DNA from: Arachnopeziza araneosa
Taxonomy: Eukaryota; Ascomycota; Leotiomycetes; Helotiales; Arachnopezizaceae
DNA length: 64,000 nucleotides
Assembly (NCBI GenBank): GCA_003988855.1
Contig: QYAI01000099.1
Span: 100,645 to 164,644, forward strand
Reading direction: 5' to 3'
A program made the translations under genes and the position numbers. Under the pieces are notes generated by a model, which was not told the DNA's origin, made no database searches, and was given only the letters and a program-made list of their open reading frames with translations. Shown one piece after another: positions 55,479 to 64,000 of the stretch (the stretch's first letter is position 1; every line of letters begins with the position of its first letter).

Positions 55479-55868
55479 TCATGTCTTCGTGGTCTTTGCA
55501 GTATCATTTCGCACATCTGTAATCTCACAGCTGTACAGCTTTCGTTTCAAGAGGTATTGAGCAAAGGAGCCAAAACCTTGTAGTCTCCGCTCTCTACGCA
55601 TGGTATGAGGACCAGGAAGGTTGACTCCGCGAAACATCGATTGAAAGAACTGCGCCGTCGGAGTGAGACAGACTTGCTGGAAGATATCGTAGGAGACGCG
55701 GCGTTCGTCCAGATCCGGATACGAACGAAAGTTAGCGGCTGTAAATGGATAAATATCTAAGGGTGCATTTAGCGAACGGCCTCTTCCCACCTGGATGAGA
55801 CGTAACGCATCATGCCAGGTTGACATTCCCATATCGACACCTATCTCTTGATTAGGGTTATTATTCAT
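55479..55868 (-). CDS. hypothetical protein, about 129 residues
   Basis: An open frame reads MNNNPNQEIGVDMGMSTWHD and continues with ordered-looking segments (ALRLIQVGRGRSLNAPLDIY, FTAANFRSYPDLDERRVSYD, GFGSFAQYLLKRKLYSCEIT). It lies divergently 55 bp from the start of the zinc-cluster gene at 55924, so it does not shadow that gene. No domain is recognised, and additional 5' exons are possible. It may be a fragment of a larger protein. Confidence 0.4.
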   Translation of the reverse strand: MNNNPNQEIGVDMGMSTWHDALRLIQVGRGRSLNAPLDIYPFTAANFRSYPDLDERRVSYDIFQQVCLTPTAQFFQSMFRGVNLPGPHTMRRERRLQGFGSFAQYLLKRKLYSCEITDVRNDTAKTTKT

Positions 55869-55923
55869 TCCTCTTCTCGGAGTAACTAATAGTAGACTGA
55901 TTCAGGTCGCATCTCGCCTCAGC

Positions 55924-57226
55924 ATGCCACCACCACCGCCCAAAGGTGATGCAGGCCGGAAACGAAGGGTACATCGAAAGTCTAGGCGTGGATGCCGCAA
56001 CTGTAAGCTTCGACGAGTCAAAGTAAGACACCGATCCTCTCGGGACTGTCAGCTGATATTCCGAAGTGTGATGAAACCCAGCCAAAATGCACGAATTGCA
56101 TCAGTTTTGGAGTAGCCTGCAACTTTGACCTTGCAGCGGGGGATCTACTGCCTAATACCGGAGAGGCTTTCGCCATCTCTCAGGAACAGTTGACTCTGGT
56201 CCTTCCTGAACGCATCAATCCACCGCCGGTCCTTGCCCCAATCGTTCTGAATGGGTTTCAGATGGATCATGAATGTATGGATCGTTTATATAGGTTTCAA
56301 ACAAGGACTGTCCAATTTGTCGGGACAGAAGAGGGTATGGAAGTATATGGCAAAGAGATTCCAAGACTTGCATTTGCAGTAAGCTGATATCTCATTCTTG
56401 AAACGTACTGACCATTAAGCATCCATATCTTATGCATGTGGTCCAGACATTGACGGCTATTCATGACCGCTACCTTTCACCCAATCCAGATCGTCCATCA
56501 ACTGCAGAACTACAACACTGGTCACTCGCTGCATCCAACTTTAATCAAAAACTTTCATCCCCGTTGAATCCTGATGATTTTGATGCTCTCTGGGCTACGG
56601 CTGCTTTGATCGGAATTATCGCCTTCTCTTCAATTTCTACGGCAGCTCCCGAGGAAGCATGGCCGCTTAATGAAGGATCAACCTACATGGAATGGCTTGC
56701 ATTAACTGAAGGGAAGAAGACAATCTGGAAGCTTGCGACGCCATTGGGGAAGGATAGTTTGTTCCTCCGTATGTTCCAAAAAGCCAATAGCCAAATTCCA
56801 TTTTCTACGAGAAGGAAATGTGGGATGAAAGATATCCCAGTTGCTTGGGTGGAGCTATTTGATCTACAATATCCAGACAGTCCCTATCTAGAAGCCGTCT
56901 TGGTTTTGACACCTTTGATGAAGATGGAGTTTTCACGATCGGTGCTTCCCGTCTTCTTTTCATTTGTTGGAATCGTTCAGCAGGAGTTAAAGGACCTTTT
57001 GGACCGAAAGGATCCTCGTGCTCTGCTCTTGATGGCTTATTGGTATGCAATAATTTGTCATACGCAGTGGTGGATTGAAAGAAGAGCAAAATTGGAATGC
57101 CAATCGACATGCTTATATCTGGAGAGATATCATGGGGATGACACAGTTATTCAAGAACAATTGAAGTATCCTAGGTCTCAATGTGGACTGGATATTGGTC
57201 TTCTCACGCCAGATTCCAACTTTTAA
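55924..57226 (+). CDS. Zn2Cys6 transcription factor, Upc2-like architecture
   Basis: Three exons (55924-56022, 56067-56378, 56420-57226; introns 44 and 41 bp) encode 405 residues. The zinc cluster uses Cys 24, 27, 34, 41, 44 and 51; the first intron lies between RRVK and CDET and is needed to complete it. A basic arm (GRKRRVHRKSRRG) precedes it. The rest is a C-terminal ligand-type domain with HPYLMHVVQTLTAIHDRYL, ALWATAALIGIIAFSSIS, LMAYWYAIICHTQWW and a final QCGLDIGLL, the arrangement of the Upc2/Ecm22 group of sterol or aflatoxin-type regulators. Targets are unknown. Its stop codon touches that of the converging regulator gene. Confidence 0.82.
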
Positions 57227-59030
57227 CTACAACATCTCGATACTCCACCAATTCACGTTACCCTCGTTCCGATTGAAGAAGCTTTCAGCCAGTACCGCAA
57301 GTTCATCGTCTGAATATACCAAAGGCACTACGGCTGGGGTTCCGAACTCTTGTCTTTCTACTCTCGTTGGCTCTGGTAGTACCGTAGTTTGAGCGATCTC
57401 TCCTGCTCCAAAGCTTGCAGAAACTTCACTCGAAGAAGAATACTCGAGGATCTCAAAGAATTGACCGAGGTCAATCAAAAGCTTCCGATTTTGCCTGGTT
57501 GATTCTTCACTTGCAACATATGTTGAAGATACAGTCTCAGCGAGTCGTTGAAGTTTATCCGCCTTCATCTGTCAGTAGGCCCAGGGAGATTCCATGAACT
57601 TACAATTCTTCCCATGTGTGGCCATTGCGATCCGAAACCACGAATAAACTTTAAACACTTCTCGAAAGCATCACGTTTTTCACTCCTTGTTCCAACAACG
57701 CTTTCTTGAAGGTAGATTGTTCCTACAACAGCTACACAATGTCCGAGGAACGGATCTGTTACTTTGAAGTCTTTAGATTCCAACATGTCAATGAAATTGA
57801 TGATCCAAGATGCATGGCTAGCAATGAGATCGCTTGTATGCTGGAGGAAGATTTCTGGGATGACGCATTTGAAGTTTCGTAATCGAAGGCTGAGAAGGAG
57901 AGGGTGATTTAAGAGACATAGGTTCGTATGGTAGAGAAATTGGATGAAGAGCCACGGAGCCCAGTATTCTCGATTAGCGTTGAGAGTATCGAGTGATTGC
58001 TGGGAGAATTTTGCAGGTTGAAAACGATGGGTATACGGCATCCGGGTTTCAAAGTCCATTTGTTGAGCCAGGATGGTCGCATAGTCAGATTGAGACGACC
58101 AGGGTGGAAGTGGGTTGGGTTTTCCACGGCGAGCGCAACGCGTAATCTTGAACCATACTTCTGAGAGTTGAATAGCGTAGGCAATAATTCCTTGGTCCGC
58201 CTCCTCTGGATTGTATGGGTTATTTGGATAGGGTGGGAAGTCTTCAGCGAAATCAAGGATTATAAAATCAGCTCCATGGAGACGTTTAAGTAGATATATA
58301 CTCCAAAAACATCTATGTCGTTCTTCTTCGGGGGCAGAATGGAGACCAACATGTGCTAAGCTCATGGCCAAACTGCTGTGTATGCTTGATCGTCGAGTAT
58401 TTCCATCTAGACTTGTCAGATTTGTTTGAACAGGAGTTGAGATTTACTTGTGAAATCAATGAGTGTTAGAAGGCAAAGGGATTGAATTGTTGCAAGTTCG
58501 ATGTTGCCTTCGAATATCTTCTTTGAGTTGATGGTTCGTGCAGCTTCTACGTAGGTAGAGGAAGAATCGTGACCAAAACGTGATGCCAAGGCAAGGATTG
58601 AAAAGAGCACTTCTGGTTCACGATTTCGTAGAGTTTGCATGAATGTAGGACGGTGGAAGAGTGGGAGGGGTTGGCAGTCACAATATTGGAGATATAATTC
58701 TGCCGCATTAAATATAGTTTCCCACGAAGGTAGACTGTATGTCGGGTTGGTCTGATTGGCGAGGATCTCTGCAAGCTGTCTCTCCATGGATTTGAGACGA
58801 TCGTCAAGAGGATTGGGGTTTTCAGAGCGAGCAGCAGGTGGGGAATTGCGCTCATCTTCGTAGAAACAGCTCTGTCTCAATCGAGAGCAGTATGAACAGA
58901 TCGGCTTTTCTCCTGGGCATTTCGTCTTCTTGCGCCTAAGAAGGTCAGTATAATGACAAAATCTTGAGGGGACTTACCTGCATGGCTCACAAGCTTGACG
59001 AATTCGTTTCGGTGGCCGTTCCTCTGACAT
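57227..59030 (-). CDS. Zn2Cys6 transcription factor with fungal_trans domain
   Basis: Four exons (59030-58978, 58935-58448, 58406-57604, 57568-57227) join in phase to 561 residues across introns of 42, 41 and 35 bp. The zinc cluster is Cys 14, 17, 24, 31, 34 and 41 (ACEPCRRKKTKC...CSYCSRLRQSC). The middle homology region follows: YLQYCDCQPLPLFHRPTFMQ, LSLAHVG-like NTRRSSIHSSLAMSLAHVGL, EERHRCFWSIYLLKRLHG. A Glu/Ser-rich acidic C-terminus could activate transcription. The third intron is only 35 bp, near the lower limit for splicing. It is tail-to-tail with the regulator at 55924, and both may control a nearby target; no target can be named. Confidence 0.82.
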
Positions 59031-59361
59031 TGGTGGCGGTATGTTTTGAATGCTAGGGGAAAAAGTAGTAGCTGTGCTGGCGTTAGATGGAGAATTGGAG
59101 CTCTTGATAATTCGCACTAGCTTATCAGACACTGGCAGAAAAATCTAATTTTAGTTTGTTGGAGTGGGTTAAATAGGCGGATTATGGCAAACATATTCCA
59201 GTTGTGGACAACCCTAGTAATTTCACCCGTGAAATTATGTAATCTGGGGGACACAATAAGTTAACGTACTTGACCAGTTCGTGACTCAGATCAGTTCGCG
59301 ACTCAGAATCCCTGCCACCACCCCTCATTCTCTGATTCTAGTACTAATTGCTCAACAACAA
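59031..59361. other. intergenic, promoter of the minus-strand regulator
   Basis: A+T-rich with a direct repeat TTCGYGACTCAGA near 59279-59305. It marks the transition to the repeat-derived chromosome end. Confidence 0.45.
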
Positions 59362-59583
59362 TAGCTCCAAATAGCTCAAACTGAAGGCCGAATTGTTCTA
59401 GCCCTTCAAGCCTATCAAACAGGCTAATTTAGAAGTTTAAGAGCTGCCGCACGCGCGTACGACGTTCCTCAATCGACTCTAGCTCGAAGAAATCGAGGGA
59501 TACCCTGCCAAGCTGATTTTACCTCTCTAAACCGAAAACTTACTCAGACGGAAGAAGACGCGCTCGTTCAGTAGATATTATCT
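59362..59583 (+). mobile_element. pogo/Fot1-type transposase N-terminal remnant
   Basis: One frame reads QTEGRIVLALQAYQTG, stop, FRSLRAAARAYDVPQSTLAR, then RNRGIPCQADFTSLNRKLTQ and TEEDALVQ, stop, ILS. This is the psq-type helix-turn-helix and the start of the CENP-B-like domain found in fungal pogo/Fot1 (Tc1-mariner) transposases. Both in-frame stops are TAG, one C-to-T (or G-to-A) change from CAG/TGG, and no DDE catalytic region follows. It is an inactive, mutated fragment. Confidence 0.7.
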
Positions 59584-59930
59584 GGAGTAACAGATGCTCT
59601 CTCCGCTGCCTGGTATGCGGCCCTGCCCCTCGCCCTCTTAGCCGCATCCCGTTAGCCTCGCTTCCCCGTACCGCCGCTAACCTCGATCCGGCTATCGGAC
59701 TCGAGCCAGGGCCTCGTACTCGCGCTTGCCCCGATCCGGCCTTGCTACACGAACTAAGGCCCTTGTACGCGCCCTTGCCTCGATCGAGCACGCGGCCGCA
59801 CGACTAGCGACCGTTTCGCCGCTAGCCTCGAAACAGAATCCGAAGCAAGCGTCACGAGCGACCGCGTTACGAGCTCTAAGCTACCGAGTCGCTACCGAAC
59901 TACTTTTGTTTTGATAGCTGCTTGATCTAC
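59584..59930. other. GC-rich block inside the chromosome end
   Basis: About 350 bp clearly richer in G+C and in CpG than either side, with recurring GCCTCG, CGAGCC and CGATCCGG. No protein domain was found. It may be the less-mutated continuation of the transposon. Confidence 0.5.
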
Positions 59931-62900
59931 GATGCGACGACGTCGCTAAGCGACTTAGTTTTTCTTTAACAAGAAAAAAGCCGCTGTTTAACTTGCGCTT
60001 GCTCGACGTCAAGAAGCTAAAAAAGTCTAAAGTCGAAGCGAAAAACTAACTGCATACTGCGCGAAAACGCTAAAAGAAAAGATTCTAACGACTCGAACTT
60101 TAGTTCTAAGTTTAGTGCTCGCAACTTGCAATAAAAAATAACAGCTTTTCGCCTTTGATTTTCTTTAGTTCTTAGAAGCGCGTTTCTTTTTCTTGTTTTT
60201 TTCTTTAAGCTCTTGCAAGCAACTAGATCTCGAAAGTGCATCTCTTAAGCTTAGCTTTCGTTTTTGTTTTTTGCTTAAACGTCTCTCGCATTACTTGCGA
60301 ATAGCAAGCTATTCGACTACGCTAGCCTCGAGCTTTAGCGTGCTTACGCTTCTACTAGCAGTGCTACGCTCGAGATGCGCGACGTACTTTATCTGCAAGC
60401 TTACTACGCTAGTTCAAGCTTCTCTTGCTGTTCTTGTAAGCTTCTGTATGCAGCTTTTTCTTTCTTAAACTGCAGCTAACTTAGTAGTAAACAAGCTTAA
60501 ATTTTCTAGCTTTTTTTTTTCGAGATTGTAACGCTAGCTAACGAACTTTTCGTCTTTTGCTGCTTGTATAGCTAGATTATTATCTTCTACAGCTAGCTAA
60601 ACTGCTAGAAGAAGCACAACTTAAGAACAAGAAACTACTTTCTCTAGCACTACTTGCAAGCGCACGCTGCAGTTTATAGCTAAGTTGCTTTTGTTGCAAG
60701 CGCGCTGCTAAGCTTGCTTAAACTTTTTCTAGCTTTTTTAGCTGCAGTTAAAAACAGCTACGAGCACATACTAGTCTTGCTGCTAGATAACAGCTAGCTA
60801 TTCGAGAGCGTCGCAGTTAAAAATAGCTAGCAGTGCTTTTTCTGCTTAAAGCTGCTTTTCTTTTGCTAGACAAGCAAGAAAAAGCTTATGCTTTACTTTT
60901 AGCACGCTTATTAAATAGCTGCTTCGCAGCTTTTTAAAAGCTACTTGTTTAGCTTTCTTGTCTAGCAGTAGCTTGCGCTTACTAAAACAGTAGCAAGTCT
61001 CTAGCAAGTGCACTTAAGACAGTTAGCGCTTTTGCTTCGCGCTGTAGCTGCAGCTTTCGCGCTGCTAAAGCTTTTTGTCTTTAACTTAATAGTAAAGCAA
61101 CGTTTACTTAGCACTAAACAAAAAGCAACTTTTTACTTTTTTATTAGCAAGACGCTGTAAAAGCAGCAGTTTCGCAAGTTCTAATACTTAAAAGCTTTTC
61201 GAAAGCTTACGTACTAACTAAAAGTAAAGCTAACTGCTTTTTTTTAACTTTTTGACTTTAAAGCTGCAAATAGCTTTTTCGCTACTTTTAACTTTACAAT
61301 CGAAGAAAAGTTAATCTTTAAAGTTATTACATTTGCTTTTTAGACTTTCTTTAATTAAGCTAAAGCAACTTTTCGCGCGACTTCTTACGTTTACTTAAGC
61401 TAGCTTTACTTAATTTACTTTAATACTAGCTTTTAAAGCGCTTTTAGCTAAATTTGCTTTTCGAACTTTTACTTTTTAACTTAAAAGCAGCTTTTTTGCT
61501 TTTTTTTTTAAGTTTAGCTAATAAGCAAGAAAAACTTCGTGCTAACAGCAAAAATAGTCTTGCTGTACTTTTAATTTTTTTTAGCGTTTTTTTATTACTT
61601 AATCGAGAAAGTGTAAAATTAAGCGCAGCTTGTTTTTTATTAAGTAACAAACAACTTACAATTTGCTTCTAATCTAGCGCAGAATAACTAGCAGTATAAG
61701 CATAGCTTAACGCTGCAAAACTTCGTTGTTAAAAATTTGCTTAAGCTTTTTACAATTTTAATTACAACGCTTTTTTTTTTTTAGTTTAAAACTTTAAACA
61801 TAATTTTTACTTACTACGCTAAAATTCTAAGCTTAAACTTAAAAAACAGCACGAAAGCAAAAGTTGCTTTCTACTTAGCTGCTTACTACACGAGTTAACT
61901 AACAGCGCTAATCTAAGTCTGCTAGCTGCTTGTTCTTAAATTAACTATTTTTTTTTATAAATACGCTTTTTTATTAATTTTAAGTTGCAGCTAGTGCAAT
62001 AATCTGCTAGCTGCTTTGCAAAAAACTTAACGCTACTAGCTAACGATCGAAGCTTTGTTTTTGTTTACAAATTTTTTTTTTTTTTGCTTGCAGAAAAAAA
62101 AAGTTCGAGCTTTCGACGTAAAGCGCACTTTCTTGCACTAGAACAAAAACAAGTTAGCAGTTACGATTAACATAAAAACTTTTTAGCTTGAAAACTTTAA
62201 GAAGTAAGTTTACTAAAACATCGCGAACGCACAGCAGTAGCTTTGCTATTTACTTAGCACTTTCTTAACTGCGAATTTGCTATAGCTTTCTAACTTTTAG
62301 AACGTAATTAGCAGCTGCGCTTTTAGCAAGTTATTTTTTGTTTACTTCGCAAATTAAAAGCAAATTGCGCGTTATGCAAAAGCTTTTACTTGCTTAATTG
62401 TTACTTAGCAGCAGCTAAAACGCAAAAAAGCTTAAAAGTTTTTACGCGTGCAGTAGTATTTTTTTAACTACACTGCGTTTTTAAGTAGCTTGCTTTTTTT
62501 TCTTTATACAACTAGTAGCTATTTAAAACGCAGCTTCGAACTTTTCTCGATTGCAGTATATAACACGACTACTACGCTTTAAAACATTATAGTTTGCTAC
62601 AGCTTACTTTGCTTAATTATTAAGTACAACAAGATACAGAAAACTATAAATCTAGCTTTGTTTTACGTACTTTGCTTTTTTTTTTTGCTTGTTAGTAAAA
62701 TCTTATATTAATACTTAGCTTGCGTTTGCTTTTTCGTTTGCTACTTGCAAACAAATTCGAACTAACTTACTTTTAAACATGCTTACTTTTTATAGCTACT
62801 TAGCAGTTAAGCTGCTACTTAGTTAGCTCTAAGTTAAAAGCAAATTGCAAGCAAAGCAACTAAAAATAGCGATAATAACAATAACAATGTTAAAGTAGTT

Positions 62901-63906
62901 TGCAAGCTAAGCTACGTAGTTTAAGCTAAAACTTAAAAGTATTAAACAACTTAGTTGCTTACTAAAGCTTTCTAAACTAGCTCTTAAGCTGCTAAGCTTT
63001 TAATAATCTTTATTGTTTTTTTTTACTAGCAAGTCGCGATTAAAATTAGCAATAAGCATTTTAAGATTACGCGCCTAAAGCTTGCTTCTTTACTCGAGCT
63101 TGCGCGCTAGTCTAATACAATTTATTACTTAAGCTCGAAGCAGCAGCTTTGCTTAGTTACAACATTACGACTTAATAATAAATATAACATTAACAATACA
63201 ATACTAAAACGCGACTGTACAAACTTTAATTTAATGTCGATTCGAATGCAACTAAATATTTAAACATTATTTTGTTAATTTTGTACATGCGCAAGCGCTT
63301 TAGCTTAAGATATAAAAGTTATGTTTTAAAAAAGTAACTTAAAACACACGTAATACGTCGCTAATTTTAAAATCGTAAGTTAAGACACACGTAATGTAAC
63401 AGCACGAACACGAATGTAGCTAGTTAAGAAGCATATAAAAGTGCGTTAATAGTCTAAGTACATTTAGTTTTTAAGCTAGCTACAAAAAAAAAGAAGAATA
63501 TAAGAAAAGAAAAACTACACAAGTAAAGTGTGCTTTATCTACAGTAGACTTTTTTTTAGCTTTAGTTCGAATAAACTCTAAATGTGCTTTTTATTTTTTA
63601 CACTTCGAAAATAAGATTTTGTCGCTTGTGCTGTCTACATATAACAATTAGTTTACGTAATATTTTGCTTATTACATTTCTTTTTCTTAAACTAAAGCTT
63701 GTTCTTAAGCTTTTTTAGATAGTTCTAATATAAGTTAAACTTTGTCTAATTATATGTGTTTTGCTTTAGTTGTATCTAAAAGTTGCTCGATCTAAGTCTA
63801 ATACGAACAAAAAAAGCAAGAAAAGTTTCTAATACGCTTTAAACAAGAATAAAAGCAAAAATAACAAGAAGAATAAAAATAAAAAATAAGAAATAAAAAA
63901 TAAAAA
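59931..63906. repeat. subtelomeric A+T-rich mutated DNA
   Basis: About 4 kb without any credible gene. It is dominated by TA, AGCT, GCTT, TTAAG and poly-A/T runs. By eye GG and CC are nearly absent, TGA, TCA, ATG and CAT are rare, while TGC/GCA and ACA/TGT persist. This is an extreme form of RIP-like decay or a specific mutational bias. An A-rich tract (about 63790-63906) precedes the telomere. Confidence 0.75.
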
Positions 63907-64000
63907 TTAGGGTTAGGGTTAGGGTTAGGGTTAGGGTTAGGGTTAGGGTTAGGGTTAGGGTTAGGGTTAGGGTTAGGGTTAGGGTTAGGGTTAGGGTTAG
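63907..64000 (+). repeat. telomere, (TTAGGG)n
   Basis: Perfect TTAGGG repeats from 63907 to the last base (94 bp, 15 full copies plus TTAG). The G-rich strand runs 5' to 3' toward the end, so this is a true right chromosome end and not an interstitial tract. Confidence 0.98.

Noticed and set aside
59540..59914. Arg/Ala-rich frames in the GC-rich block
   Set aside because: Composition-driven open frames on both strands, none with domain content.
61444..61672. Lys/Ser/Leu-rich frames in A+T-rich DNA
   Set aside because: Poly-A/T and TTAAG-type sequence gives chance frames because TGA is almost absent there.
1..64000. tRNA, rRNA or CRISPR features
   Set aside because: I looked for tRNA T-loop-like GTTCGAATCC words and spaced identical repeats and saw none that could be supported by eye.

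Overview
The window is the right-hand end of a chromosome of a filamentous ascomycete (Pezizomycotina). It finishes in about 15.7 copies of the telomere repeat TTAGGG running to the last base. Genes are interrupted by very short introns (mostly 35-71 bp, GTRNGT...YAG). There are three Zn2Cys6 regulators, a rhodopsin/PTH11-like receptor, a scytalone dehydratase-like enzyme and a full fungal kynurenine pathway set. The gene types would suit a leotiomycete, but that is only a family-level impression. All gene models were joined by hand from reading frame, splice signals and phase; no alignment was run.

Layout. 1-10 kb: a broken HNH-nuclease-like gene, an unresolved multi-exon gene, a secreted PhoD-type phosphatase, a small coiled-coil gene, and two neighbouring CCHC zinc-knuckle genes that both carry a disabling change. 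10-20 kb: a mucin-like membrane glycoprotein, an M20 metallopeptidase, a divergent pair of scytalone dehydratase-like protein and short-chain dehydrogenase, and an MFS exporter. 20-31 kb: mostly housekeeping genes (alpha/beta hydrolase, mitochondrial tRNA m1A58 methyltransferase, Dcr2-like phosphatase, amidase, mitochondrial ClpP and a mitochondrial protein divergent from it), plus a frameshifted small secreted cysteine-rich protein gene. 32-42 kb: a secreted type-B carboxylesterase, a COL-26/BglR/AmyR-like regulator with a long repeat-containing upstream region, FAD synthetase and a hypothetical protein.

42-49 kb is the most coherent functional unit. Kynureninase, indoleamine 2,3-dioxygenase, kynurenine formamidase and a salicylate-hydroxylase-type flavoprotein lie next to each other. 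The first three steps convert tryptophan to N-formylkynurenine, kynurenine and anthranilate. The flavoprotein is placed where it could hydroxylate an aromatic product, so this looks like a tryptophan/kynurenine catabolic cluster.

49-64 kb: a 3.9 kb gene-poor stretch with a tandem repeat and a perfect palindrome, the receptor-like gene, and two Zn2Cys6 regulators that converge with directly abutting stop codons. Then come a mutated pogo/Fot1-type transposase remnant, a short GC-rich block, and about 4 kb of gene-free A+T-rich DNA in which GG, CC, TGA and TCA are almost absent, and finally the telomere.
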